Origin: Clostridiales bacterium Firm_18
GTDB lineage: Bacteria > Bacillota > Clostridia > Monoglobales > Firm-18
NCBI GenBank assembly: GCA_001604215.1
Contig: LVAX01000033.1
Span: 1 to 49,797, forward strand
Direction of reading: 5' to 3'
DNA: 49,797 bases
Shown here one piece after another: positions 34,577-44,539 of this stretch (the first letter of the stretch is position 1; each line of letters opens with the position of its first letter). A program made the translations under genes and the position numbers. The notes below the pieces were generated by a model. The model ran no database searches, was not told the DNA's origin, and saw only the letters and a list, made by a program, of their open reading frames with translations.

Positions 34577-37210
34577 ATGGAGAATTTGGGACTAAATGAA
34601 ATAAGGGAAAAATACCTGTCTTATTTTGAAGGGAAAGGGCATTTGCGCTTGCCAAGCTTTTCATTGGTGCCTCAGAACGACAAATCGCTTTTACTTATAA
34701 ATGCAGGCATGGCTCCGCTGAAGCCTTACTTTACAGGAAAAGAAAAGCCCCCGTCAAAAAGGGTGACCACATGTCAAAGGTGTATCAGGACACCCGATAT
34801 TGAGCGCGTCGGCAAAACAGCGCGCCACGGAACTTATTTTGAAATGCTCGGCAATTTCAGCTTCGGTGATTATTTCAAGCGTGAGGCAATCAAGTGGGCG
34901 TGGGAATTTGTTACCGGCGAGCTGAAAATCCCGGTTGACAGGCTGTGGGTAAGCATTTATCAAGAGGATGACGAAGCGGCCCAAATATGGGAAAATGAAG
35001 CCGGAGTATCCCCCGGTCGTATAGTACGGCTGGGGAAGGAGGATAATTTCTGGGAAATAGGCACCGGCCCGTGCGGCCCTTGCTCCGAAATATATTATGA
35101 CAGGGGAGAAAAATGCGGCTGCGGCAGTCCGAACTGCGGCCCGGGCTGTGACTGCGACAGGTATGTGGAATTCTGGAACCTTGTTTTTACTCAGTTTGAC
35201 AAGGATGAAGAGGGCAATTATAACAAACTTGCCCATCCCAACATTGATACGGGAATGGGATTGGAGCGCCTTGCGGCTATAATGCAGGATGTCGACAATT
35301 TATTCGAGGTTGATACGGTGCGTAATATTATGAACCATATCAGCCGTATTTCGGGTGTAAAATATAACGAAAACGAAAAAACGGACATATCCCTAAGGGT
35401 TATAACGGACCATGTAAGAGGAATAACCTTTATGATAAGCGACGGCGTTGTCCCTTCGAACGAAGGACGCGGCTATGTGCTGCGCCGCCTGTTAAGGCGC
35501 GCCGCGCGGCACGGCAGACTGCTCGGCATAAAAGGCACCTTTATACACCAAGTGGTGGATACCGTAATAGACGAAAACAAATCGGCTTATCCCGAACTTG
35601 AAGAAAAAAGGGATTATATTAAAAGCTGGGTGCTGACGGAGGAAGAAAGCTTTGAAAAGACGGTTGATCAGGGCCTGTTAATACTGAACGATTATATTAA
35701 TGAAATAAAAAATCAAAAAGGCAGTATGCTGTCCGGAGAAAACGCCTTTAAGCTTTATGACACATACGGATTCCCGATTGATTTGACGGTTGAGATATTG
35801 CAGGAAAGCGGCCTTGAAGCGGATATTGAAACATTCAGCCAATTAATGCAGCAGCAAAGAAGCCGGGCCAGGGCAGCCCGCGAAGACAGTGGCAGCGAGG
35901 GCTGGGACGACGGTGTTTATGACCTGTTGGGCAACGAGCCTACCGAATTTACAGGTTATGACAATGATGAATGCAGCGCCCGCGTTGTTGCCATAATCAA
36001 GGGCGATTGCATTTCGGAAAGTGCAAAAGCTGGGGAAGAAGTAACCATAGTGCTTGACAAAACGGTATTTTACGGTGAAAGCGGCGGGCAAGCCGGCGAC
36101 AGGGGGCAAATTAACGGCGGATGCAGTGCTTATGTTTCGGATGCCCAAAAGCTGCCGAGCGGCAAGATATTGCATATTGCATCAATTGAAGCGGGCAGCC
36201 TAAAGCAGGGGGATACCGTTACGGTAAAGATCGACCGCGAAACCCGGCAAAGCACTTCGCGAAACCACAGCGCTACCCACCTGCTCCATCGCGCGCTTAA
36301 AAATGTACTCGGCAGCCATGTAATGCAAAGCGGTTCGTATGTAAATAAAGATTACCTGCGCTTTGATTTTTCCCATTTTGCCTCACTCTCAGAGCAGGAG
36401 CTGCTGGCGGTGGAAGACCAGGTCAACGATATAATACTAAAGTCGCTGGATGTTGAGATTACGCATACTTCTCTGGAAGAGGCCAAAAAGGAAGGTGTTA
36501 CGGCACTGTTTGGCGAAAAGTACGGCTCTGTCGTCCGGGTTGTTAAAATGGGTGACTACTCCGCCGAGCTGTGCGGCGGCTGCCACGTTAAAAACACGTC
36601 GCAAATAGGGCTGTTTAAAATAATGCGTGAAAGCGCGGTAGCGGCAGGTATCAGGCGAATTGAAGCAGTAACGGGAACCGGCGTTCTTTACAATTTGCGC
36701 GAAAAGGAAAATCAAATTAAAGATTTGGCGGCGGTTTTAAAGACAACCCCTGCGGATATAGCAGGCAGGGCGGAGGGCCTTGTAAACGAGCTGAAAGCGG
36801 CAAACAAGGAAATAGAAACCCTAAGGGGCAAGCTTGCGGCAGGCTCGGTTGACAGCTTAATCAAAAACGCTCAGAAGGTCAAAAACACATATGTTATAAC
36901 AGGCAGAACGGATGATTTGAATGTGGAAGGCATGCGCAGCTTGGGCGACAGGCTGCGGGACAAGGTTTCTAATGCCGTAATAGTCCTTTGTTCGGTGAAA
37001 GAAGGCAAGATTTCATTTGTTGCAATGGCTACAAAAGATGCGGTTGCGGACGGCGCAGACGCCGGCAGCATCGTGCGTGAAACAGCCAAAATCACCGGCG
37101 GCGGAGGAGGAGGCAAGCCGGACAGCGCCCAGGCGGGCGGCAAGGACGTGTCGAAAGCAGACGAAGCTTTAAAACAAGTTAAAGATATTGTGGAAAATTT
37201 ATTAAAATAA
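34577..37210 (+). CDS. alaS: Alanyl-tRNA synthetase
   Basis: 877 residues, full length. The class II catalytic domain includes SFSLVPQNDKSLLLINAGMAPLKPYF and RTPDIERVGKTARHGTYFEMLGNFSFGDYF. The tRNA-recognition region and the editing domain follow, with zinc ligands HSATHLLH and CGGCH. The C-terminal C-Ala domain ends in a Gly-rich GGGGGGKPDSAQAGG segment. It charges tRNA-Ala and clears Ser/Gly misacylation. ATG 34577 fits the family start (MENLGLNEIREKYLSYFEGKGH). It begins a plus-strand run of alaS, HIT, uppP and ftsK with gaps of 16 to 34 nt. Confidence 0.97.
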   Translation: MENLGLNEIREKYLSYFEGKGHLRLPSFSLVPQNDKSLLLINAGMAPLKPYFTGKEKPPSKRVTTCQRCIRTPDIERVGKTARHGTYFEMLGNFSFGDYFKREAIKWAWEFVTGELKIPVDRLWVSIYQEDDEAAQIWENEAGVSPGRIVRLGKEDNFWEIGTGPCGPCSEIYYDRGEKCGCGSPNCGPGCDCDRYVEFWNLVFTQFDKDEEGNYNKLAHPNIDTGMGLERLAAIMQDVDNLFEVDTVRNIMNHISRISGVKYNENEKTDISLRVITDHVRGITFMISDGVVPSNEGRGYVLRRLLRRAARHGRLLGIKGTFIHQVVDTVIDENKSAYPELEEKRDYIKSWVLTEEESFEKTVDQGLLILNDYINEIKNQKGSMLSGENAFKLYDTYGFPIDLTVEILQESGLEADIETFSQLMQQQRSRARAAREDSGSEGWDDGVYDLLGNEPTEFTGYDNDECSARVVAIIKGDCISESAKAGEEVTIVLDKTVFYGESGGQAGDRGQINGGCSAYVSDAQKLPSGKILHIASIEAGSLKQGDTVTVKIDRETRQSTSRNHSATHLLHRALKNVLGSHVMQSGSYVNKDYLRFDFSHFASLSEQELLAVEDQVNDIILKSLDVEITHTSLEEAKKEGVTALFGEKYGSVVRVVKMGDYSAELCGGCHVKNTSQIGLFKIMRESAVAAGIRRIEAVTGTGVLYNLREKENQIKDLAAVLKTTPADIAGRAEGLVNELKAANKEIETLRGKLAAGSVDSLIKNAQKVKNTYVITGRTDDLNVEGMRSLGDRLRDKVSNAVIVLCSVKEGKISFVAMATKDAVADGADAGSIVRETAKITGGGGGGKPDSAQAGGKDVSKADEALKQVKDIVENLLK

Positions 37211-37226
37211 AATAGGGAGTGTTTGC

Positions 37227-37568
37227 ATGGACTGTATTTTTTGCAAGATTGTATCAAGACAAATTCCGTCCGAAATTGTGTTTGAAGATGAAAAAATAAT
37301 TGCTTTTCGTGATATTTCTCCCGCAGCTCCGGTGCATATCTTAATTATACCGAAGCAGCATATATCGTCGGCGCTTGAAATAAACAGTTCCAACAGCAGC
37401 ATTGTTTCTTATATAATTGAAGCGGCGGCCCGTATTGCGCGGGAGGAAGGCATTGCAGAGGACGGTTTCAGAATAGTAAACAATTGCGGAAAGGACGGGG
37501 GACAAACCGTTAACCATTTGCATTTTCATCTGCTTGGCGGAAGAAATTTGACATGGCCTCCGGGTTAA
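37227..37568 (+). CDS. HIT-family nucleotide hydrolase (HinT-like)
   Basis: 113 residues. It opens CIFCKIVSRQIPSEIVFED, has DISPAAPVHILIIPK and ends with the histidine triad HLHFHLLGGR. HinT proteins are AMP-lysine and nucleoside phosphoramidate hydrolases. GGGAG lies 7 nt before ATG. It sits 16 nt after alaS and 23 nt before uppP. Confidence 0.93.
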   Translation: MDCIFCKIVSRQIPSEIVFEDEKIIAFRDISPAAPVHILIIPKQHISSALEINSSNSSIVSYIIEAAARIAREEGIAEDGFRIVNNCGKDGGQTVNHLHFHLLGGRNLTWPPG

Positions 37569-37591
37569 TAAATTAGAAACGGAGATTAATT

Positions 37592-38401
37592 ATGACAAAT
37601 TTAAATGCGGTATTATTAGGTCTTATTCAGGGCTTAACTGAGTTCCTGCCGGTTTCAAGCTCTGGGCATCTTGTAATTTTTCAAAATTTGCTTAGACTGC
37701 CCGACAGCGAACAGTACATAACCTTTGATATACTTTTGCATTTGGGCACGTTAATTTCGGTTTTGTTTTTTTACTGGAAAGACGTATTGGTGCTTATTGT
37801 ATCGTTTTTTGATTTGCTTCGCGGAAAAGCCGATTTTAAATCGGCCCGCCACAGGTTTTTAATGCTTTTAATAATCGGCACCCTTCCGTTGGTTGCGGTT
37901 TTTTTAGTAAAAAACAAGGTTGAAACGCTTTTTGGCAACCCCTTGCTTGTGGGATGTGCCCTTTTAATTACGGGCTGCTTGCTTTTTATGACGGACAGGC
38001 TGAAAAAAGGCGAATTCGCCGCTGAAAATATGCCGTATAAAAATGCCCTGATTATAGGTTTATTCCAGCTTTTTGCCGTCTTGCCCGGAATTTCCCGCAG
38101 CGGCTCTACAATTTTCGGCGGGGTTCTTACCGGTCTGAAAAAGGAATTTGCGGTAAAGTTTTCGCTGCTTCTTTCGATATTTGCCATACTCGGGGCTTCG
38201 GCCGCTTCCGTTCCCGATATCTTATCCGGGGAAGGCATGCCGGTTCCCGCGTTTCAATGTGTTTTGGGATTGGTTGTGTCTGCCGTCAGCGGAATTGCGG
38301 CGATAAAATTTTTGGTTTCAATGCTTGGCAGGAATAAATTTAAATATTTTGCTTTTTACTGCTGGATTGTCGGGATAATAACAATAATTGTTTCAGTTTA
38401 A
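37592..38401 (+). CDS. uppP: Undecaprenyl-diphosphatase UppP (BacA)
   Basis: 269 residues, highly hydrophobic with about eight helices. Signature motifs: LGLIQGLTEFLPVSSSGHLV, with the conserved Glu (GLTE) and the Ser/His site, and GLFQLFAVLPGISRSGSTI with the catalytic Arg in SRSGST. It dephosphorylates undecaprenyl pyrophosphate at the membrane to recycle the wall-lipid carrier; overexpression gives bacitracin resistance in known cases. CGGAG precedes ATG by about 9 nt. Confidence 0.95.
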   Translation: MTNLNAVLLGLIQGLTEFLPVSSSGHLVIFQNLLRLPDSEQYITFDILLHLGTLISVLFFYWKDVLVLIVSFFDLLRGKADFKSARHRFLMLLIIGTLPLVAVFLVKNKVETLFGNPLLVGCALLITGCLLFMTDRLKKGEFAAENMPYKNALIIGLFQLFAVLPGISRSGSTIFGGVLTGLKKEFAVKFSLLLSIFAILGASAASVPDILSGEGMPVPAFQCVLGLVVSAVSGIAAIKFLVSMLGRNKFKYFAFYCWIVGIITIIVSV

Positions 38402-38435
38402 ATTTTATTAAACCAGTAAAGGATGAATCGTTAAA

Positions 38436-40787
38436 ATGGCAAGAAAAGCAAAAAGCACTGCTGCGTCCGCCAGATATAAAAAGCGCTCGTACAAGCGCAA
38501 AAAAAAGCTGAACTACGAAGTAATCGGAATTGTCCTTATTGCTGTTTCGATTTTTATCGGCATTAGCTTTTTTACGAATACCGCCGGAGTGGTGGGGGAA
38601 GGGGTTAAATCCGTATCAATGGGTTTGCTGGGCTTTCCCGCTTATTTTTTGTGCTTTATTGTGATAGCCGCCGCATTGCATCTTATAATAAGGCGGAATA
38701 TTCAGGTATATGCGTCCAAGTACTGGCTTTGCTGCGTTATTATTATTCTAATAAGCGTGTTATGGCATCTTGCTTCCAATCCCCAAGGGGTAAACTATTG
38801 GGAAATGGGGAAGCAAGGAATAGGCGGCGGGTATTTGGGCGGTATTATAACGCAGTATATTGTTATCCCCTTCGGGTATGTGGGGAGTATAATACTGGTC
38901 AGTGCGGTGATTTTAGCCCTTGTTATTATAGTTTTTGAAATATCCCTTGTAAAGGTGTTTTCGTTTTTATGGAACGGCATAAAGGACAAATTGGCGGAGG
39001 ATGACGATGAGGATGAAGAAATAGATTATTCCGACGCTATTTCACCGAAATTGAAAAAAGAATTCAAAAAGTTAAAGAAGCAAGTGCTTGATTTTGAAAA
39101 AGACTTTGCCGATTTCCCGGAAAAACCGGAAAAAAAAGAATCTCCCCTTGATATGCAGGCTGTGGTGCAGTCAGAGGTTCAGGCAACGCAAAATCCGGAC
39201 GAGGAGGCAATAGAAGAAGCAATTGACGTAGCCACGGAGGTTGCGCTGCTGCCTAAAAAGAAAAAACGCGAAGAGCCGGAACAAATTGAAATAGAAGTTG
39301 TAAATGACAAAACGGATTATGAATTTCCTCCGCTCAGCCTTTTAAGGGAACCGGAAAAGCCTTCCCCAATGATGGAAGAGGCTTTGGAGCGGACTGCCAA
39401 AAAGCTGATTGATACTCTGAACTCTTTCGGTGTGGAGGCAAAAATTGTCGATTACAGCAAAGGGCCCACCATAACCCGGTATGAGCTCCAGCCCAAAGCC
39501 GGCGTTAAAATCAGTAAAATAACCAACCTTGTGGACGATATTGCCCTAAACCTTGCGGCAACCGGCGTGAGAATAGAGCCGATACCGGGCAAAACGGCAA
39601 TCGGTATTGAGGTTCCTAACGAATTCCAAAGCAAGGTTAACATCAGGGAAGTTATCGGTACAGTTGAATTTTCGCGGTTTGGCAGCAAACTGGCATTTGC
39701 CGTCGGCAAAGACATAGCGGGCAAGCCGGTTATTGCCGACATTGCGCGCATGCCTCATTTACTTATAGCCGGTTCTACCGGGTCGGGAAAATCGGTTTGT
39801 ATAAATACACTGATAACAAGCATTCTTTACAAATCGGCTCCCCATGAGGTTAAGCTTGTGATGGTTGACCCGAAGGTTGTTGAACTGGGAGTATATAACG
39901 GTATCCCTCATCTGCTTATCCCGGTAGTGACGGATCCGCGAAAAGCGGCAGGTGCGCTGCAATGGGCGGTTGTGGAAATGACAAACAGGTATAAGCTTTT
40001 TGCGGACAATAATGTGCGCGATATAAAAAGCTATAATCTTCATGCCCGCGAAAACGACATGGAAGAGCTTCCTCAAATTGTGATTATTATTGACGAGCTT
40101 GCGGATTTAATGATGGTTGCCCCAAGCGAAGTGGAAGACAGCATATGCCGGCTTGCACAAATGGCAAGGGCGGCGGGAATGCACCTTGTTATCGCCACCC
40201 AGCGTCCGTCGGTCGACGTAATTACCGGTCTTATTAAGGCAAATATCCCTTCGAGAATATCCTTTGCCGTTTCGTCCTATGTTGACAGCAGAACAATAAT
40301 TGACATGGGCGGGGCGGAAAAACTGCTCGGCAGGGGCGATATGCTTTATTACCCGATGGGCGCGTCAAAACCCCAGCGTGTTCAGGGCGCATTTGTTGAT
40401 GACAGGGAAGTTGAAAAAATAGTATCCTTTGTTAAAAACCAGAATGACGAAGCGGAATATAACCAGGATGTAATCGAACAAATAGAAAATGCCGGCGAGC
40501 GCCAGATGGCAAACGAAAACAGGGGCTCGGAGGCGGACGAGCTTTTGCCGCAAGCCGTTGAAATGGCGATTGAGGCAGGCCAGGCTTCGGTTGCAATGTA
40601 CCAAAGAAGGCTGAAAATCGGCTATCAGCGTGCCGCCCGTTTGATTGACCAGATGGAGCAAAGAAAAATAATAGGTCAATTCGAAGGTACAAAACCAAGA
40701 GAAGTTTTAATTACCCGGGCTCAGTGGAATGAGATGCTGCAAAATCTGGATATTGAAAACTTCAAGGACAATCCGGAGGAAGAGTGA
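38436..40787 (+). CDS. FtsK/SpoIIIE-family DNA translocase
   Basis: 783 residues: basic N-terminus, four membrane helices (about 28-175), an acidic and charged linker (about 185-300), then alpha/beta motor domains with Walker A GSTGSGKS at 446-453 and Walker B IIIIDELADLMM, and a C-terminal gamma winged helix (YQRRLKIGYQRAARLIDQMEQRKIIG). It pumps chromosomal DNA through the division or sporulation septum. Sequence alone does not separate a SpoIIIE from an FtsK role. It ends 7 nt before the stop of the convergent rluA-like gene. Confidence 0.95.
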   Translation: MARKAKSTAASARYKKRSYKRKKKLNYEVIGIVLIAVSIFIGISFFTNTAGVVGEGVKSVSMGLLGFPAYFLCFIVIAAALHLIIRRNIQVYASKYWLCCVIIILISVLWHLASNPQGVNYWEMGKQGIGGGYLGGIITQYIVIPFGYVGSIILVSAVILALVIIVFEISLVKVFSFLWNGIKDKLAEDDDEDEEIDYSDAISPKLKKEFKKLKKQVLDFEKDFADFPEKPEKKESPLDMQAVVQSEVQATQNPDEEAIEEAIDVATEVALLPKKKKREEPEQIEIEVVNDKTDYEFPPLSLLREPEKPSPMMEEALERTAKKLIDTLNSFGVEAKIVDYSKGPTITRYELQPKAGVKISKITNLVDDIALNLAATGVRIEPIPGKTAIGIEVPNEFQSKVNIREVIGTVEFSRFGSKLAFAVGKDIAGKPVIADIARMPHLLIAGSTGSGKSVCINTLITSILYKSAPHEVKLVMVDPKVVELGVYNGIPHLLIPVVTDPRKAAGALQWAVVEMTNRYKLFADNNVRDIKSYNLHARENDMEELPQIVIIIDELADLMMVAPSEVEDSICRLAQMARAAGMHLVIATQRPSVDVITGLIKANIPSRISFAVSSYVDSRTIIDMGGAEKLLGRGDMLYYPMGASKPQRVQGAFVDDREVEKIVSFVKNQNDEAEYNQDVIEQIENAGERQMANENRGSEADELLPQAVEMAIEAGQASVAMYQRRLKIGYQRAARLIDQMEQRKIIGQFEGTKPREVLITRAQWNEMLQNLDIENFKDNPEEE

Positions 40788-40794
40788 AAATTAT

Positions 40795-41724
40795 CTAAAT
40801 AAAATCAGCGCTTTGCGAAACAAATGTTTTCCCCGCAAGGTATGAAAGACAGGTGTCTTCAAACCCGCCGAGGAATTTCAATTTATATGAATGCAATGCC
40901 TGATATTGACGGGCTTCCCCTTTGAGGTGCCCGTATTTTTTATCGCCTGCTACCGGATGGTTTATTGACGCCAGATGTGCCCTTATTTGATGTGTCCGTC
41001 CCGTTACAAGCTCGATTTCAAGCAATGCGCTGTCTTTGTTTTGTTTTATAACCCTGTAGGATGTTATTATTTTCTGCGCATCTTTTACGGGTGTGCTGCT
41101 TACATATACTTTGTTTTGATTGCTGTCTTTGCGCAAATAGCCGGTGAGTGTTGCCTGTTTGTTTTCAAAAACACCGCGGCAGAGTGCCAGGTAATATTTT
41201 TTTACCATTCTTTGCTTTAATATATAATTCATTGCCCGGAGCGAAGCCGCATTTTTGGCCGCGATTATTATTCCGCTTGTGTTTTTGTCCAAACGGTTGC
41301 ATAATGAAGGGGCAAAGCTGTTTTCCATTTCGGCATCGTATTCGCCCTTTGACGAAAGATATGAATGAAGCTGTGCTATAAGGGTGTTTTTGCTGTGTTG
41401 GTTGTCGTCATGTACAGTAACGCCCGGTTTTTTATCTATAAGTATTAAATTTTCATCCTCATATATTATATCAAAATCAAATCCTGTATTGTCTGTAAGC
41501 CTTTTTTTGCCGGTGTCAAAAAATTCGTCGTTTATATAAAGCTGCAGGGTATCGCCCCATTGCAGGATGTAATCTATTTTACTTTTCCTGCCGTTTACTT
41601 TAACCCTGTTTTTCCTTATATATTTATAAATTAAAGATGACGGCATTGTTTCTTTAAACATCTTGTGCAAAAACTTGTCAAGACGCTGCCCGCTGTCATT
41701 TTCGTTAATATTTATTATTTTCAT
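40795..41724 (-). CDS. RluA-family pseudouridine synthase
   Basis: 309 residues. An N-terminal S4 domain (SGQRLDKFLHKMF...SLIYKYIRKNRVKVNG) precedes the catalytic domain with the active-site Asp in LCNRLDKNTSGIIIAAK and motifs GRTHQIRAHLA and HPVAGDKKYG. It isomerises uridines in rRNA (RluC/RluD type) or tRNA. ATG 41724 is chosen for its AAAGGGG 8 nt upstream; the longer frame to 41787 has no such support. Divergent from the PBP gene, convergent with ftsK. Confidence 0.92.
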   Translation of the reverse strand: MKIININENDSGQRLDKFLHKMFKETMPSSLIYKYIRKNRVKVNGRKSKIDYILQWGDTLQLYINDEFFDTGKKRLTDNTGFDFDIIYEDENLILIDKKPGVTVHDDNQHSKNTLIAQLHSYLSSKGEYDAEMENSFAPSLCNRLDKNTSGIIIAAKNAASLRAMNYILKQRMVKKYYLALCRGVFENKQATLTGYLRKDSNQNKVYVSSTPVKDAQKIITSYRVIKQNKDSALLEIELVTGRTHQIRAHLASINHPVAGDKKYGHLKGEARQYQALHSYKLKFLGGFEDTCLSYLAGKTFVSQSADFI

Positions 41725-41810
41725 AATAAACCCCTTTGTTTTGAATTTAACTACAATTATTATACCACAACCAGGTATAATTTCCATAACTTTTTATAAA
41801 AATATATCCG

Positions 41811-43409
41811 GTGATAAATTTGGCAAGGATTAAACAATTTGGTATTTTTACGGTTGTTGTTTTGTTGCTTTTGTGTGTGCGTCTGGGGTACCTGTCCGCA
41901 ATCAAAGGGGAAGCGTTGTCAAAACAGGCGGTTCTCCAGCGTACCGACAGCATTCCTATAAAAACCGCACGGGGGATAATTTACGACAGGCAAATGCGCG
42001 CGATAACCGAAGGCCGGTGCAGGCTACATGCGGCGGTTATAGTGCAGGAATGTGTCAACCCCGATGAGGTAAGCCGCCTTATCGGGCAAAAAATAACAAA
42101 AGATGATATTGAAATTTTCCCGCTTCAGGCCGTAACGGAGCAGCAGGCACGGCTTGTGAAAATGAGGGGCGTTATGCTGTTTAACGTAAGCGAAAGATAC
42201 AACCAGGACGGCCTTCTCAGCCATGTTATAGGTTATAAGTCCGATGACGGGGGCTTTGGAATAGAATATGCGTTTGATAAGGAACTTACAATAGAACAAT
42301 CCGACAGCATATCCATGATAAAAAACGCAAACAGCAAAATGATGACGGGGCTTGGGTACAACAGAACAAGCAAAAAAAATTATAACGGCATAAGGCTTTC
42401 GATTGATTATCATGTGCAGGCAATAGTCGAAAAAGCATTGGATAACAATATGGAAAACGGCGCCGCGGTTGTGGTTGAGGTTGAAACGGGAGATATACTG
42501 GCTATGGCAAGCAGGCCGAATTTTCTGCAGTCACAGCTTGCAAAATATCTTACAAGCAGCCGGGGCGAGCTTATAAACAGGGCGGTATCCGAATATGATT
42601 TAGGCTCGGTTTTTAAGGTGGTGCTTGCCGCCGCGGCCCTTGAGGAAGGCATATACAACCCGCAGTCACAATTCAGATGCGGCGGCGCCCTTGATGTTTC
42701 GGGCAGGGAATTTGTTTGCAACAACAAAGACGGACACGGTGTTTTATCCCTTGAGCTGGGGCTTGCCCATTCCTGCAACGTTGTTTTTTACAAAATAGGG
42801 CAGGATCTTGGAATAAATAAAATAAACGAATACGCGAAAAAACTGGGCTTTGACCAGAAAATTCTCAATATCGAAGGATTCGGAGAGAAGAAAGGTTATA
42901 TCCCTTCCGATATCGAAAACATGCCACAGGAAATTGCAAATATATCGATAGGGCAGGGGAAAATCAAGGTTACGCCGCTGCAGGTTGCCGATATGTTTTG
43001 CACAATTGCAAACGGCGGCATCCGCAAAAGCCTTACACTGACAGACGGCATTGTAGATCAAAACGGAAATTACACACAAACAAAAACAAAAGGGACAAAG
43101 CGCGTAATTTCCGCACAAACAGCAGCAGCTTTGCGTAAAATGCTAAGAACGGCGGTAAAGGAGGGAACCGGAACGAACGCGCAAATAGAGGGCTGGGGCG
43201 CCGCGGGAAAAACAGGCAGCGCACAATCCGGATGGGAAAAGGACGGAGAGCTTATGACACACGGATGGTTTGGCGGCTATTTTCCGGAGGAAAACCCAAA
43301 ATACGTTTGTGTTGTGCTTGCCGAAAACGGAAAATCGGGTGCCGCATCCGCCGCTCCGGTTTTCAGGGAAATAGGGGAAGGCATTAAAAAGCTTTATCCT
43401 GAGGCATAA
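41811..43409 (+). CDS. Class B penicillin-binding protein (FtsI/SpoVD-like)
   Basis: 532 residues: a single N-terminal membrane anchor (FGIFTVVVLLLLCVRLGYL), a PBP-dimer-type domain and a transpeptidase domain with the three active-site motifs: SVFK (Ser266), SCN (Ser321) and KTG (467-469). There is no PASTA domain. It cross-links peptidoglycan at the division septum or during sporulation; it is somewhat shorter than the usual FtsI/SpoVD (about 580-740). GTG 41811 is the best start, with a poor ribosome-binding site. Its stop codon lies inside a short palindromic repeat. Confidence 0.9.
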   Translation: MINLARIKQFGIFTVVVLLLLCVRLGYLSAIKGEALSKQAVLQRTDSIPIKTARGIIYDRQMRAITEGRCRLHAAVIVQECVNPDEVSRLIGQKITKDDIEIFPLQAVTEQQARLVKMRGVMLFNVSERYNQDGLLSHVIGYKSDDGGFGIEYAFDKELTIEQSDSISMIKNANSKMMTGLGYNRTSKKNYNGIRLSIDYHVQAIVEKALDNNMENGAAVVVEVETGDILAMASRPNFLQSQLAKYLTSSRGELINRAVSEYDLGSVFKVVLAAAALEEGIYNPQSQFRCGGALDVSGREFVCNNKDGHGVLSLELGLAHSCNVVFYKIGQDLGINKINEYAKKLGFDQKILNIEGFGEKKGYIPSDIENMPQEIANISIGQGKIKVTPLQVADMFCTIANGGIRKSLTLTDGIVDQNGNYTQTKTKGTKRVISAQTAAALRKMLRTAVKEGTGTNAQIEGWGAAGKTGSAQSGWEKDGELMTHGWFGGYFPEENPKYVCVVLAENGKSGAASAAPVFREIGEGIKKLYPEA

Positions 43410-43432
43410 GAGAGTCGAACTCCCTTATGCCT
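43402..43432. repeat. Short palindromic repeat, GCATAAG family, copy 2
   Basis: AGGCATAAG-a-GAGT / ACTC-c-CTTATGCCT with a 3-nt loop. The left arm contains the stop codon of the PBP gene. It may serve as a terminator for it, and related palindromes occur at 111-137 and 45400-45445. Confidence 0.7.
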
Positions 43433-43453
43433 ATGCATAAGGAAGTCGAATTC

Positions 43454-44302
43454 CTATCGAATCAATTCCGATATTTTAATAAATTGGTCTATATCGAGGT
43501 TTTCTCCTCGTACATTTTCGTTTTGGCATATCGATTTTATAATCTCTTTTATTTCATCTTTGGGCATGTCAAAGCACGCCGAAAGCGCGTTTGCCAGGGT
43601 TTTTCGCCGCTGGCCGAAGGCCGCCTTTACCACAAGAAAAAACTTTTTTTCGTTTTTAACCTGCGGCCTGACATGGTTTTTCAGATCCAAACGAATAACG
43701 GCCGATGTCACCTTCGGCGGCGGTAAGAAGGACTCCGGCGGGACAAACCCGATTATCCGCGGAGTGCTGTAATATTGAGCCGCAACGGATAAAGCGCCGT
43801 AATCCGCGGTTGAAGGGGAGGCTGTAATCCTTTGCGCAACCTCCTTTTGTATCATAACGGTAACGGATTCTACCGGGAGTGTATCCTCCAGAAATTTCAT
43901 TATAAGCGGCGATGTTATATAATACGGCAGGTTGGCAACAACGGCTACGGGCATATTGCCGAAGTTTTCCGATATAATTTTGTTTAAATCCGATTTCAGC
44001 GCGTCAGCGCATATAATTTTCACATTGCCGCAATCTGAAAACGCGCCTTCAAGATAAGCGGCAAAGGTGCGGTCAATCTCAATTGCCGCGACTTTTCCCG
44101 CATGCTTTGAAAGCTCGTATGTGAGGGCTCCTATGCCGGGCCCGATTTCAAGCACCCCATGCTGACCGGTAATTTGGCTTGCCTCAACCGTCAGGCTAAG
44201 TACCTTTTCATCAATTAAAAAATTTTGCCCCAGGGCTTTATTCGGCCTTGTGCCAAGTTCGCCCAGTATTTTTTTAACCGCCTTAGGCGAGGCAGGATTC
44301 AT
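43454..44302 (-). CDS. rsmA: 16S rRNA dimethyladenosine transferase
   Basis: 282 residues. It begins with the family N-terminus (GTRPNKALGQNFLID), then the SAM-binding motif VLEIGPGIGALTYEL, IEIDRTFAAYL, and the catalytic NLPYYITSPLIMKFL. The C-terminal helical domain includes FGQRRKTLANALS. It dimethylates two adjacent adenines in the 3' loop of 16S rRNA. ATG 44302 is preferred over the upstream 44338, since GGAAAGG lies just in front. It is convergent with the PBP gene. Confidence 0.95.
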   Translation of the reverse strand: MNPASPKAVKKILGELGTRPNKALGQNFLIDEKVLSLTVEASQITGQHGVLEIGPGIGALTYELSKHAGKVAAIEIDRTFAAYLEGAFSDCGNVKIICADALKSDLNKIISENFGNMPVAVVANLPYYITSPLIMKFLEDTLPVESVTVMIQKEVAQRITASPSTADYGALSVAAQYYSTPRIIGFVPPESFLPPPKVTSAVIRLDLKNHVRPQVKNEKKFFLVVKAAFGQRRKTLANALSACFDMPKDEIKEIIKSICQNENVRGENLDIDQFIKISELIR

Positions 44303-44364
44303 ACGGACCTTTCCTTTCAACTTTAATTTGTAAAACATATTAAAAGAATAACATAATTATGTTA

Positions 44365-44508
44365 ATGATGGTGCGCAACAGGTTTATGGTTGACAATTCA
44401 AATTTATGTATCGCGTACTTGCGGAAAAACATCGGCGGTACGGCTTATACAGTACACTATTCCCAAAACGGCGAATACGGCAGGAAGATAGATTTAATAA
44501 AGATATAA
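44365..44508 (+). CDS. Small ORF, 47 aa, possibly TnpW-like
   Basis: ATG 44365 opens 47 codons between rsmA and the DUF2461 gene. The second half, YLRKNIGGTAYTVHYS, faintly recalls the short transposon-associated TnpW proteins of Clostridia (a basic Y-x-R-K...G-x-x-Y-x-V pattern). There is no convincing ribosome-binding site, and I would not assign a function. Confidence 0.25.
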   Translation: MMVRNRFMVDNSNLCIAYLRKNIGGTAYTVHYSQNGEYGRKIDLIKI

Positions 44509-44539
44509 AGGCTATATTGCAATGCTTCCCGCATTTGTT

